Shown one piece after another: positions 44,768-53,425 of a stretch of 64,000 nucleotides of DNA (its first letter is position 1; the number at the start of each line of letters is the position of its first letter). Source of the DNA: CAIUMH01 sp963758555 (GTDB lineage: Bacteria; Actinomycetota; Acidimicrobiia; Acidimicrobiales; RAAP-2); contig CAVWVW010000003.1 in NCBI GenBank assembly GCA_963758555.1, forward strand, positions 1,798,001 to 1,862,000, in the 5' to 3' direction. The notes under the pieces were generated by a model, which did no database searches, had not been told where the DNA came from, and saw nothing but the letters and a program-made list of their open reading frames with translations. Position numbers and translations under genes: made by a program.

Positions 44768-46026
44768 GGACGCGCCAGGAGGCCCTTGCGCAAGAGGTCG
44801 AGAGCAGAGATGGCCGCGTACTGCCTGATCCGGGGACGATCACCGGGCACCGTGAGCTCCACGCTGGTGGCCGCCTCACCGGGCAGCGCCACGCCCACGA
44901 ACACCGTGCCGACCGCCTGGCCGTCTTGGGTGTCGGGTCCGGCCACCCCGGTGACCGAGAGGCCCACGTCGCTCGAGAGCGACGCCCTCACGCCCTCGGC
45001 CATCGCCCGGGCGGCGGGATCGCTGACGACGGGTCCCTCGGGCACGCCGAGCAGCGCGCGCTTGACGTCGCTCGCGTAGCTGACGATGCCGCCGCGGAAC
45101 CACTCGCTCGCCCCCGGCACGCCGACCAGGCGGCTGGCGATGAGGCCGCCGGTGACCGACTCCGCCACGGCCAGGCTGAGCCGCCGCTCGACGAGCAGCG
45201 CGGCGATCACGTCTTCCATCGACTGGTCGTCGGTGCCGAAGGTGATGTCGCCGAAGCGCTCGACGACGAGCCGACGGACCTCGGCCTCTTCGGCATCGAG
45301 CGCAGCGAGCGCCTCGGACTCGTTCGGAGCCTTGGCGGTGAGCCGGACCTTGATCCCCTCGATCCCCGACGCCAGGAAGGCGACCGTGAGCGACGACGCC
45401 GACGACTCGTGGTGCTCGAAGCGCGGCCCGACGGCCTCGGCCAGCGCTGACTCAGAGGTACCCCAGGTCCGCAGCACGCGCGAGCGGATCACCGAAGGGT
45501 CCTCCTCCCCGAGCCGGCTCGTGAGATCGGGCAGGATCCCTCGCTCGAACATGTCGGCCATCTCGTAGGGGACGCCTGGGACCGCGTAGAGGACCTTGGC
45601 ACCGACCGGGCAGATGAGCCCAGGAGCGGTGCCGCGCACCTGGGGGATGATCGACGCACCCTGTGGCACGTCAGCCTGGCGGAGGTTGTTGTCGGACATC
45701 GCGCGTCCTCGGCCCCCGAAGATCGCTCGGATGCTCTCGACGAGCGCCTCGTCTCGCACGAGGGGGACGTTGAGGACCTCGGCGATGGCCTCGCGGGTGA
45801 TGTCGTCTTGGGTCGGGCCGAGCCCACCCGAGACGATCACCGCGTCCGAGCGCGCCAGCGCCGTGCGGAGCGCCAGGACCATGCGCGCATGGTTGTCGCC
45901 CACCGCCTGGTGGAAGTGGCTGTCGATGCCCGCAGCCGCGAGGTGCTCACCAAGCCAGGCGGAGTTCGTGTCGGCGATCTGGCCCAAGAGCAGCTCGGTG
46001 CCGACGGCGACGATCTCGACTCTCAC
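44764..46026 (-). CDS. cinA: CinA-family nicotinamide-nucleotide amidase
   Basis: 420 residues. N-terminal MoCF/COG1058 domain: VEIVAVGTELLLGQIADTNS, AWLGEHLAAAGIDSHFHQAV and VIVSGGLGPTQDDITREAIA. C-terminal amidase domain (about 255-415): LLVERRLSLAVAESVTGGLI, FRGGIVSYASDVKRALLGV and VGLSVTGVAGPDTQDGQAVG. Recycles NMN-type pyridine nucleotides; often with recA. The start GTG overlaps the pgsA stop (GTGA). A longer in-frame extension upstream overlaps pgsA and is not used. Confidence 0.95.
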   Translation of the reverse strand: MRVEIVAVGTELLLGQIADTNSAWLGEHLAAAGIDSHFHQAVGDNHARMVLALRTALARSDAVIVSGGLGPTQDDITREAIAEVLNVPLVRDEALVESIRAIFGGRGRAMSDNNLRQADVPQGASIIPQVRGTAPGLICPVGAKVLYAVPGVPYEMADMFERGILPDLTSRLGEEDPSVIRSRVLRTWGTSESALAEAVGPRFEHHESSASSLTVAFLASGIEGIKVRLTAKAPNESEALAALDAEEAEVRRLVVERFGDITFGTDDQSMEDVIAALLVERRLSLAVAESVTGGLIASRLVGVPGASEWFRGGIVSYASDVKRALLGVPEGPVVSDPAARAMAEGVRASLSSDVGLSVTGVAGPDTQDGQAVGTVFVGVALPGEAATSVELTVPGDRPRIRQYAAISALDLLRKGLLARP

Positions 46027-46592
46027 CGTGGGGAGCCTGCGCCGAGGCGCTTGCCGTCTCGCCAGTACTCGAAGCCCGTCCACAAGGTGGCGACGGCGGC
46101 GAACCAGATCATGAAGACGTGCAGCCATCTGAGGTTGGCTGTCGGGGGCAGGACCACCACGGCGATGGACCAGTCTTGGATGAAGGTCTTCCACTTGGCA
46201 GTCTGGCGAGCCGGGATCGAGACGCCCTGGCGAGCGGCCATCGCGCGATACCAGCTCATCCAGATCTCGCGCAGGGCGATCAAGATGATCGGGAGCCACG
46301 GCAGCGAGTGCTCGAAGGCCAAGGTCACCATGCAGGCGAGCACCACGATCTTGTCGATCAACGGGTCGAGGAAGGCACCCGAGCGCGTCGAGCCCATCCG
46401 TCGAGCGACGATGCCGTCGATGCCGTCAGAGAAGGCGACGACGGCGCCGACCCCGGCGGTGGCCCAGCTCGCCCCCCAGTGGACGATCATCCACAAGAAC
46501 ACCGGCGTGAGCACGAGGCGTCCGACGGTGATGGCGTTGGCCGGTGTGGCGATGGCGGTGTCGCCGAAGGTCTTGCGGGCGTCCATCGTCAC
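46023..46592 (-). CDS. pgsA: CDP-diacylglycerol-glycerol-3-phosphate 3-phosphatidyltransferase
   Basis: 189 residues, four to five membrane helices. The CDP-alcohol phosphotransferase motif D-x2-D-G-x2-A-R-x8-G-x3-D-x3-D is met as SDGIDGIVARRMGS followed by SGAFLDPLIDKI. It makes phosphatidylglycerol phosphate. It overlaps the rimO stop (ATGA) and cinA start (GTGA). Other CDP-alcohol transferases cannot be fully excluded, but the order rimO-pgsA-cinA is the usual one. Confidence 0.92.
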   Translation of the reverse strand: MTMDARKTFGDTAIATPANAITVGRLVLTPVFLWMIVHWGASWATAGVGAVVAFSDGIDGIVARRMGSTRSGAFLDPLIDKIVVLACMVTLAFEHSLPWLPIILIALREIWMSWYRAMAARQGVSIPARQTAKWKTFIQDWSIAVVVLPPTANLRWLHVFMIWFAAVATLWTGFEYWRDGKRLGAGSPR

Positions 46593-47918
46593 GACACCGG
46601 CTCCCCGACCAGATCGAAGCCGAGCGACTCGGTGATGGTGACCGTGATGAGGGAGCCGATGGGCACCGAGTCCGGCACCACGATGATCCCGTCGATGTCA
46701 GGAGCCTCTCCGCTCGAGCGCGCAGAGCCTGGTGAGTCGACGAGCACCTCTCGATTCTGCCCGACGAGAGCCTCACGGCGTTGGAGCGTGATGCCGTCTT
46801 GGCGCTCCGAGGCCTCGCGGAGCCGCTCCAACGCAAGCTCGGTGGGCACCTGGTCGTCGAGATCGGCGGCGTAGGTGCCCTGCTCGGGAGAGAAGGGGAA
46901 GAAGCCGGCCCAGTCGAGCTGCGCGGCCTCGAGGAAGGCCAGGCAGCTCATCGTGGTCCGCTTCGGTCTCGCCCGGGTAGCCGAGGATGAACGAGGAGCG
47001 GAAGGTGGCCGTCGGCTCCGCTGCTCTGATGGCGGCGATCCGCTCCAAGAACCGCTCGGCCGAGCCCCAGCGCCGCATGCGGCGAAGGTGGCGCGGCGAG
47101 GCGTGCTGCAAGGAGAGGTCGAAGTAGGGGATGCCCGTCGCCAAGATCGCCTCGATCAGCGCTTGGGTGAGCCCCGAGGGATAGAGGTACAGCAACCGGA
47201 CCCGCTCGACGGCGTCGCTGAGCGCCTTGACGAGCGAGGGCAGCGGCTGGAGCGGCGCCTCGGGGCCGAGGTCCAAGATCTCAAGCGGCCCCTCGTCGCC
47301 GACGGCGCGGCGATCGAGCCCCCACGACGCCAGGTCTTGGGAGATGAGGACGATCTCCTTGGTGCCGCCGGCGACCAGTCCCTCGACCTCGGCGAGGATG
47401 GACGGCGCCGAGCGCGAGCGCTGGTCGCCCCTGAAGCTCGGGATCGCGCAGAAGCCGCAGCGCCGGTCACAGCCTTCAGCGGCCTTCACGTAGGCGACCG
47501 GACCGGCCGGCAGCGTGCGGGGCAGATCGAGCAGGGTGGGCTCCGCCCGGGTGTCGGGCTTCGAGCCCAAGGAGACCCGGGTGGCCGAGGTCGCCGTCAG
47601 GGACGCACCGAAGCCGGCCACGAGGTCGACCTCAGGCAGCGCGTCGGCGAGCTCTTGGCCGTAGCGCTCGGCCATGCAGCCGGTGACCACCAGACGAGCA
47701 CCGTCGGCGCGCTCGTCGGCCAGGCTCAGGACGGTCTCGATGGACTCCTCGCGAGCGGCCTCGATGAAGGCGCAGGTGTTGACCACCACGAGCTCGGCCT
47801 CGCTCGGCTCTGCGGCTTCGACGTAGCCGTCAGCGAGGAGCTGGCCGACCAGCTTGGCCGAGTCGACCTCGTTCTTCGGGCAGCCCAAGGTCTCGAGCCA
47901 GTAGCGCCGCTGGTTCAT
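46589..47918 (-). CDS. rimO: Ribosomal protein S12 methylthiotransferase RimO, one +1 frameshift
   Basis: 442 residues if one base near 46938-46948 (CC for C) is skipped. N-terminal MTTase cysteines in ETLGCPKNEVDS, VVNTCAFIEAA and VVTGCMAERYG; radical-SAM cluster AAEGCDRRCGFCAIPSFRGD (C-x3-C-x2-C); FRSSFILGYPGETEADHDEL, where the frame breaks; then FLEAAQLDWAGFFPFSPEQG and a TRAM domain ending SLGFDLVGEPVS. It adds a methylthio group to an Asp of S12. A -10-like TAGGGT and GAGAGG precede the ATG. Confidence 0.93.
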
Positions 47919-48025
47919 TGCCGCCTCTCGATCAACTTCGCCACCCAGGCCCCCGCGACCCTATCGGCACGAGCGATCGCCAGATCCCCCGAGGGGCCCG
48001 GCGCCGCTCGTGGCGGGGCGCTCGG

Positions 48026-48031
48026 TAGCCT
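48026..48031 (+). promoter_or_regulatory. -10 box TAGCCT, 8 nt before ATG 48040 (leaderless)
   Basis: TAGCCT, eight bases, ATG. It supports the ATG at 48040 over an in-frame GTG at 48010. Confidence 0.45.
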
Positions 48032-48039
48032 GCAGGGCC

Positions 48040-48843
48040 ATGGCCGGCTCGCTCCGCTCGCTCACTGGGTCGCTGACGCTGCCGGGCGCCGCCAAGGTGC
48101 CCGCCTCCATCACGGCGATCTTCTGGGTGGCCAAGCTCTTCTCGACCGCCTTCGGGGAGGTCACCTCGGACTGGCTGGTCCAGGGCCTCGGCGCCGGGAT
48201 CGCCGTCTGCGGTGGGTTCCTGCTCTTCGCCGCCTCCCTCTGGCTCCAGCTCAAGGCCACGCGCTATCTGCCCTGGCTCTACTGGCTCACCGTCTCGATG
48301 GTGGCCATCTTCGGCACGATGGCCGCCGACGTCCTGCACAAGGGACTCGGCATCCCCTACGTGATCACCACGATCGGGTTCGCCGTCGCTCTCGTGATCG
48401 TCTTCGTCACGTGGTCACGGGTGGAGGGCACGCTCTCGATCCACTCGATCACGACCACGCGGCGCGAGCTGTTCTACTGGGCGGCGGTGGTGGTCACCTT
48501 CGCCCTCGGCACCGCGGCGGGCGACATGACGGCCGACTCCCTCGGGCTCGGGTACGGCGGCTCGATCATCCTCTTCACGGCGATCTTCCTCATCCCAGCC
48601 CTGGGCTACTGGACGCACCGGATGGGGGCGGTCCTCGCCTTCTGGTTCGCCTACGTCTTCACGCGACCCGTGGGCGCTTCCATCGCTGACTGGCTCGAGA
48701 AGCCGAAGGCGGTGAGCGGCCTAGGCCTTCCCTACGCGGTGGCCTTCAGCATCCTGCTCGTCGGCTTGCTCGTCTCGGTGAGCGTCCAGCAGCTGCGCTG
48801 GCAGCGCGGACGTCGCCTCGAGATCGACGCCCGCCTGCGCTGA
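48040..48843 (+). CDS. COG4705-like multi-pass membrane protein
   Basis: 267 residues with about eight hydrophobic segments. It starts with KVPASITAIFWVAKLFSTAF and GEVTSDWLV, and has an internal repeat of the same plan (FALGTAAGDMTADSLGLGYG; FTRPVGASIADWLEKPK). This Thr-x2-Ala-Asp periodicity is typical of the COG4705 membrane-anchored family, some members of which are annotated as manganese-related. Function unproven. It ends next to the tRNA-Ser gene. Confidence 0.8.
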   Translation: MAGSLRSLTGSLTLPGAAKVPASITAIFWVAKLFSTAFGEVTSDWLVQGLGAGIAVCGGFLLFAASLWLQLKATRYLPWLYWLTVSMVAIFGTMAADVLHKGLGIPYVITTIGFAVALVIVFVTWSRVEGTLSIHSITTTRRELFYWAAVVVTFALGTAAGDMTADSLGLGYGGSIILFTAIFLIPALGYWTHRMGAVLAFWFAYVFTRPVGASIADWLEKPKAVSGLGLPYAVAFSILLVGLLVSVSVQQLRWQRGRRLEIDARLR

Positions 48844-48844
48844 G

Positions 48845-48933
48845 CGGAGAGGGTGGGATTTGAACCCACGGATCCAGTTTCCCAGATCAAGTCATTAGCA
48901 GTGACTCCGATTCGGCCGCTCTCGCACCTCTCC
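48845..48933 (-). tRNA. tRNA-Ser (GCU anticodon)
   Basis: 89 nt. Acceptor arms GGAGAGG/CCTCTCC with discriminator G, anticodon stem AGTCA/TGACT around loop CTGCTAA (anticodon GCT), a long variable arm as expected for serine, and T arm GTGGG-TTCAAAT-CCCAC. The CCA end is not encoded. It reads AGC/AGU codons. Confidence 0.96.
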
Positions 48934-49392
48934 TGGCCGATTTGTGCCTTTTCTGCTCCTGATCGATCAGGACCGCGGATCGAGCCAAACGACGACCGTA
49001 TGGTACCGGCAACCTGACCGAGCGACCAAAGGGCCCTCCCTGCTCGTCGTCTCACTCCCGCCGGATCAGATCAAGACTGAGGTCGAGGCCTGGCGGACCT
49101 GGCGCGAGACCGAGCCCTCGAAGGCTCCCCGAGCACCCTCGAGCCCCTGCTCGCACGCCCGCTCGCACGCGTCGTCCCACGCGAAGAGCGAGCAGCACAC
49201 CCGCTGGTGGGGCGTCGAGATCCTTGCTGTGCCTTCACCCAGGTGGTTTTGAGAGAGGATGCAGCGGTGGCTCGGCAGATCAGCGACACCTGGCACAGAC
49301 GCCAGACGGAGGGCACCCCGCTGCGGTGCAGCGGTGTCAGCTCGCTCGTCAGGCCGCGTGGCGCTCGCTGCTCGCCTCGAGAGGTCGCTCCG
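48934..49392. other. 459-bp gap without a firm gene
   Basis: Between tRNA-Ser and the membrane protein at 49393. The plus strand holds open frames but none looks protein-like. The minus strand holds one short frame with coding-like base use (49066-49200, listed separately). The region should also contain the tRNA promoter on its left side. I see no strong hairpin or repeat. Confidence 0.5.
49066..49200 (-). CDS. Possible 44-residue cysteine-containing peptide
   Basis: Frame from GTG 49200: VCCSLFAWDDACERACEQGL followed by a helical polar tail ending QASTSVLI. Almost all third codon positions are G or C, as in real genes here, and four cysteines are grouped as CC-x7-C-x3-C. No clear ribosome site or -10 box. 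It may be a small protein, the end of a decayed gene, or chance. Confidence 0.2.
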   Translation of the reverse strand: MCCSLFAWDDACERACEQGLEGARGAFEGSVSRQVRQASTSVLI

Positions 49393-50334
49393 GTGAGCCT
49401 TCCCGAAGACGAGATCACCGCCCCGCAAACGGAAGCCCCCACGACGCGTCGACAGAGTCTCGCCCTCCAGCTTCGAAAGATGGTGGTCGCCATCAACGCG
49501 GGCGATGACAAGTCCGTCGAGGCCTCGATCCTGGCCCTCAGTCAACGCAGTCGCCTGCTTGCGCCCTTGGCGCTGGCGGTCGGCGCCTTCGTGATGCTCT
49601 TCCAAGGCGTCAAGCTGCTCTTCAAGAACTGGCGGCTCACGCTGGTCCAAGTGCTGCCTGCGATGTGGATCTGGGCGGCGATGATCGATCTCAAGGCACA
49701 CGCCTTGCATGGCAAGGCGTTCCACGTGCTGCGCGGGCCCCTGCTCATCCCGCTCCTCTTCGTCATCGCCAGCATCACCGCCGCCAGCTTCTTCTTGAAC
49801 GCCGTCTTCGCCTTCGCCATCTCCACGCCTGGGCGGCCGGAGATCCGACCAGCCTTCGGCCAAGCGCGTCGCCACGTGCGCACCGTGCTCCTCTGGGGCT
49901 ACGCGATCGGCCTGGCGCTTGGCTTCGCCACGGTGGTGGTCGATCGCTGGGGCAAGTTCTGGTTCTCGCTCACCTTGAGCATCGTCGTGGCCATCATGAT
50001 GGTGGCCTACGTCTCAGTCCCCGCACGGCTCATCGGGGCGAAGTCGGAGCGATCGACCCGCGACAAGCTGACGGCGACCGCCATCGGTGGGGCACTCGGG
50101 GCGACCGTCTGCTCGCCCCCGTTCGTCCTCGGTCGCTTCGCCATCCTCATGCTCGGCTCGCACACCTTTCGCGTCCTCGCCGTGGTGCTGCTCATCATCG
50201 CCGTGGTGCTGCAGACGGGAGCCAACAGCGCGGTCAAGGCCATCAAGATGAGCGCCAAGCTCGCCGTGGGCGAGGTCCCCGTCGCCGAACCCCAGACGAG
50301 CGACGAGCGACCGGTCGACCCTCCCGGCGGCTGA
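49393..50334 (+). CDS. Multi-pass membrane protein, unknown function
   Basis: 313 residues. A polar N terminus of about 60 residues, then six hydrophobic segments (for example LLAPLALAVGAFVMLFQGVK and FRVLAVVLLIIAVVLQTGAN). GTG 49393 was chosen because the sequence before it is Arg/Cys-rich and not protein-like; an in-frame start at 49207 is possible. I do not recognise a family. It is convergent with the K+ channel gene. Confidence 0.7.
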   Translation: MSLPEDEITAPQTEAPTTRRQSLALQLRKMVVAINAGDDKSVEASILALSQRSRLLAPLALAVGAFVMLFQGVKLLFKNWRLTLVQVLPAMWIWAAMIDLKAHALHGKAFHVLRGPLLIPLLFVIASITAASFFLNAVFAFAISTPGRPEIRPAFGQARRHVRTVLLWGYAIGLALGFATVVVDRWGKFWFSLTLSIVVAIMMVAYVSVPARLIGAKSERSTRDKLTATAIGGALGATVCSPPFVLGRFAILMLGSHTFRVLAVVLLIIAVVLQTGANSAVKAIKMSAKLAVGEVPVAEPQTSDERPVDPPGG

Positions 50335-50359
50335 GTCCGCTCGGCCGGCCAGCTTCGAG

Positions 50360-50905
50360 TCAGGAGGAGCCTTGTCGCTCCTTGCGCGACTCACCACGAG
50401 TTGCCGCCCCCAAGATGAGCCGGATCACGACGGCGATGACGGCCAGATCGGTGAGCATCTGGATGGTGACGACCAGGCGCGCCGGGTCCGTCTTGGCCGT
50501 GATGTCACCGAAGCCCACCGTCGAGAACACCGTGACCGTGAAGTAGAGCGCCGAGGTCCGATCGAGCACTTGGCCGAAGGCGGCGGGCTGTGAGACCGAC
50601 ATCGTGAGATAGATCCACGCGAACAGCACCAAGAAGAGCGGGATGATGGTGGCCATCGCCACCGCCGCTCGGAGCATCGGATAGTCGTGCTTCGCGATGA
50701 AGCGAACCTCGACCGCCACGACGACCACGAAGAAGGCCAGGGCGCCGGCCACCCGGAGCGCAACGGATTCATCGTGTCGATGTGGGAGCGGGAGGAAGAA
50801 GTACAGGGCGACGAGCACGACGACGCTCACGAGGACACGGGCGCCAGTTCTCGCCAGCTGCGAGTGCTCGAAGTCAGCGAGGGACGGAGGACCTGGCGTC
50901 ATCAT
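50360..50905 (-). CDS. Two-TM potassium channel family protein
   Basis: 181 residues. Hydrophobic segments near 20-40, 48-66 and 78-100, then the pore: SALYFTVTVFSTVGFGDITA with the TVGFGD selectivity filter, and a last helix (LVVTIQMLTDLAVIAVVIRL). There is no RCK/TrkA-N domain. It should conduct K+ across the plasma membrane, perhaps balancing the Kdp uptake system elsewhere in the window. Confidence 0.88.
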   Translation of the reverse strand: MMTPGPPSLADFEHSQLARTGARVLVSVVVLVALYFFLPLPHRHDESVALRVAGALAFFVVVVAVEVRFIAKHDYPMLRAAVAMATIIPLFLVLFAWIYLTMSVSQPAAFGQVLDRTSALYFTVTVFSTVGFGDITAKTDPARLVVTIQMLTDLAVIAVVIRLILGAATRGESRKERQGSS

Positions 50906-51053
50906 GGGACCTGGCCTGCCGCGCCACGAGCCGAAGGGCGCGCCGCTTCGAGGATGCCGGCGAGCTCACCCCACACGGGGCCACGTCCGAGACGGCTCGA
51001 CGCGCGTCTCCGAGCGCTCGTCGGGTCGTGGCGGACGCTCGGACGGCCGAGGG

Positions 51054-51873
51054 TCATCCCCGTGTCGGATCTGCGAGGAACGCCATGAGCTGTGAGTGTC
51101 GTCGGTGGGCGATCCTGGCGGAGACGCGATGGCCCACGAAGCTGCAGCCGAGAGAGATGGCGCAGGCCAGCGCGACGCCCCAACCGAGATCGCTATCAGG
51201 CAGCTTCTGAGAGAGGCCACCTGAGGAGGTGAAGCCCCACAAGGCCAGAGACGGAGCCATGATCGCCACACCGAGGAGCGGGACGACGCCGTAGGGGACC
51301 ACGATGAGCATCATCCAACGCCAGAGCATCCTGCGACGAGGCTGGCGATGCGCCCAGCGATAGCTGATCGGCATCGGGTGGTACGGGAAGGCGATCCCCA
51401 CCCAGCCCGCGATCGCCAAGATCCCAAAGGGGACGACGCCGATCCAGACCACGGTGTAGAGGGTCGACAACGCGCTGTGGGAGAGGGCTCCGTTGATGAG
51501 AGCCACGACGATGCACACCGGTGTCACCAGGCACCAGAGGACGACGTTCTTCGTGTAGAGCAAGCGGCGAAGCCCCGCCGGGTCGTCGAGGACAGCCATC
51601 GCCCTCTCGGCGTCAGGCCCAAGGACGTTGGTGGCAGGAACGTCCGAGTACATCCACGCGGCGAGCACGAGCGCGAAAGCCAACGTGCCATGGAGCGTGA
51701 AGAGCGCGTCTTTGATGCCCTTCGGAAGGAAGAACCACGCCGAGCTCATCGAGCGCGCCGTTCACGGCCACCGTGATCGGGGCTTCATACGGAGGTTGGA
51801 AGATCCGGCGGAACTCCTCTCGCACGCCCGAGGAGAACGTCGGTTCCGTGTCGACCTCTGTCGCTTCAACCAT
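51054..51873 (-). CDS. Multi-pass membrane protein, one +1 frameshift
   Basis: 272 residues if one base near 51745-51760 is skipped. Frame 1: MVEATEVDTEPTFSSGVREE and RIFQPPYEAPITVAVNGA. Frame 2 goes on SMSSAWFFLPKGIKDALFTL and has five to six membrane segments (VVLWCLVTPVCIVVALINGA; TVVWIGVVPFGILAIAGWVG). The plan resembles ABC-2-type permease subunits, but no ATPase gene is adjacent and I do not assign a family. The N-terminal 40 residues would be lost in the raw frame. Confidence 0.6.
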
Positions 51874-52097
51874 CGAGGAGGAACCACCGGGAGGTCTCAG
51901 GGACCAAGGAGAGCCGGTGTCCAGCGTCCAAGGATCCAGCTCGTCGGCAACCCCTCACGCAAGGACCCTAACCCTCGTGGGGCGCTGACCTCGAAGTCTG
52001 TGGCGAGACAGAGCCGCGTCGTCCTCGCCCTCTGCCTCGGTCCACGCGCGACCTTCGCCTGAGTTCAGGCCGTCGGCGCGGATCGAGACGCGGGTGC
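51874..52097. other. Intergenic region upstream of the 51.8-kb membrane protein
   Basis: 224 bp with a TAGGGT element on the minus strand, about 100 bp from the start at 51873, that could be a -10 box. No other feature seen. Confidence 0.35.
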
Positions 52098-52496
52098 TCA
52101 GGCGAGCAGCTTGGCCTTCTGGGCCTCGAACTCAGCGTCGGTCAGGACACCTTGCTGCTTGAGGTCGGCCAGCTTCGCCAGGTCATCGGCCGTGCTCTGC
52201 CCTGAGGTCCCGGCCGCCTGCTTCACGTAGTCGTCGAACGCCTGCTGCTGCTGCTTGGCTTGCTTCTCGGCCCGCTCATGCATCTTGCCGCCTCGCGCGA
52301 TCAGGTAGACGAAGATCCCCAAGAAGGGCAGCAGGATCACGAAGATCACCCAGAGCGCCTTGGCGCCGCCACCCATGTCGCTGCTCCTGAAGATGTCGCC
52401 GAAGATGACGATGAGGAGCCAGAACCAGATGATGAAGATGAACAGCCCAAGCATCGTCCCGAAGAGATCGGCCAGTGGATAGGTGTACGCAAGCAT
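52098..52496 (-). CDS. PLDc_N/SHOCT domain membrane protein
   Basis: 132 residues. Two membrane segments with the PLDc_N plan (LFIFIIWFWLLIVIFGDIFR; LWVIFVILLPFLGIFVYLIA followed by RGGKM), a Gln-rich linker, and a C-terminal SHOCT helix pair (DDLAKLADLKQQGVLTDAEF). AAGGAG sets the ATG at 52496. Common in actinobacteria; function unknown, likely an oligomerising membrane protein. Confidence 0.88.
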   Translation of the reverse strand: MLAYTYPLADLFGTMLGLFIFIIWFWLLIVIFGDIFRSSDMGGGAKALWVIFVILLPFLGIFVYLIARGGKMHERAEKQAKQQQQAFDDYVKQAAGTSGQSTADDLAKLADLKQQGVLTDAEFEAQKAKLLA

Positions 52497-52630
52497 GAGG
52501 GTCTCCTTCAAGGCTCAATGGTTCTTGGGGCAACCTAGGTCATCGATGCTCGGCGCGCCTCACGAAGAGCCGTCCGGAGCAGGATTCGAGTGAGCCTCCA
52601 GGCGAGACGCCTCGATCCGCACACGGTATG

Positions 52631-52663
52631 TAAGTTGACACTTACGTAAGGGACTACTAACGT
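52631..52663 (+). promoter_or_regulatory. arsR promoter and operator
   Basis: -35 TTGACA (52635-52640), exactly 17-nt spacer, -10 TAACGT (52658-52663), then 8 nt to the ATG. A dyad TAAGT-TGAC-ACTTA (52631-52644) overlaps the -35 element, and TTACGTAA lies in the spacer. This is where an ArsR-type repressor would bind to control its own operon. Confidence 0.75.
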
Positions 52664-52671
52664 ACGGATCC

Positions 52672-52995
52672 ATGGACCTGGCCTTCAAAGCACTGTCGGA
52701 CCCTCGGCGTCGAGAGATCATGCGCCTCGTCTGGGACGACGAGCTGGCCGCCACGGCGATCGCCGAGCACTTCTCCGACGTGAGCAGACCCGCCATCTCT
52801 CAGCACCTCGGCGTGCTCAAGAAGTCCGGCCTCGTGCGCGAGCGCCGGGCCGGCACGAGGCGCCTCTACTGCGCCGACCACCGAAAGGTCCTCTCGCTGC
52901 GCGAGTTCCTCGACGGCTTCTGGAACGACAGCCTCGAGACGCTCCGCACCCTGATCGAGCAACCCACCACCAAGCAAGGAGCAACGAATGGCTGA
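52672..52995 (+). CDS. ArsR-family transcriptional repressor
   Basis: 107 residues. Winged helix: DLAFKALSDPRRREIMRLVW, ATAIAEHFSDVSRPAISQHL (recognition helix) and GVLKKSGLVRERRAGTRRLY. No Cys metal-site (ELCVCD-like) is present, so it belongs to the non-metal branch that is commonly paired with AHSA1/SRPBCC genes. It overlaps the next gene by 8 bp and probably represses this operon through the dyad at its promoter. Start is leaderless. Confidence 0.93.
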   Translation: MDLAFKALSDPRRREIMRLVWDDELAATAIAEHFSDVSRPAISQHLGVLKKSGLVRERRAGTRRLYCADHRKVLSLREFLDGFWNDSLETLRTLIEQPTTKQGATNG

Positions 52996-53425
52996 GCTGT
53001 CCTGTGAGATCGTGATCGACGCCACCCCGTCGGTCATCTTCCCGTACCTGACCGATCCGGACCTGCACGTCAAGTGGATGGGCACGACCGCCACCCTCGA
53101 CCCCAAGCCAGGCGGCGACTGGCGAGTGCTGGCTGGCGGCACGCACCCCGGGGTCGGCACCTTCGTCGAGGTCGTCCCCGACGAGCGCGTGGTGTTCACG
53201 TTCGGGTGGGACGAGCCCGAGCACCCCATCCCGGCGGGCTCCACCGAGGTCGAGATCACGCTCGTGCCCGACGGCGACAAGACCTTGGTGCGCCTCACCC
53301 ACCGCGGCCTGCCCGAGGACGCGGTCAGCGACCACACCTCTGGCTGGAACCACTACCTCGCCCGCCTCAGCACCGCTGTCGCCGGTGGGGACGCCGGGCC
53401 GGACACGATGGGGTCGGACGGTTGA
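52988..53425 (+). CDS. SRPBCC (AHSA1-like) domain protein
   Basis: 145 residues. START/Bet v1-like fold: CEIVIDATPSVIFPYLTDPD, HVKWMGTTATLDPKPGGDWR, VVFTFGWDEPEHPIPAGSTE and LVRLTHRGLPEDAVSDHTSG, then WNHYLARL. This AHSA1 form accompanies ArsR regulators in many bacteria and may bind a small hydrophobic ligand. Its stop overlaps the next gene (TTGA). Confidence 0.92.
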   Translation: MAELSCEIVIDATPSVIFPYLTDPDLHVKWMGTTATLDPKPGGDWRVLAGGTHPGVGTFVEVVPDERVVFTFGWDEPEHPIPAGSTEVEITLVPDGDKTLVRLTHRGLPEDAVSDHTSGWNHYLARLSTAVAGGDAGPDTMGSDG

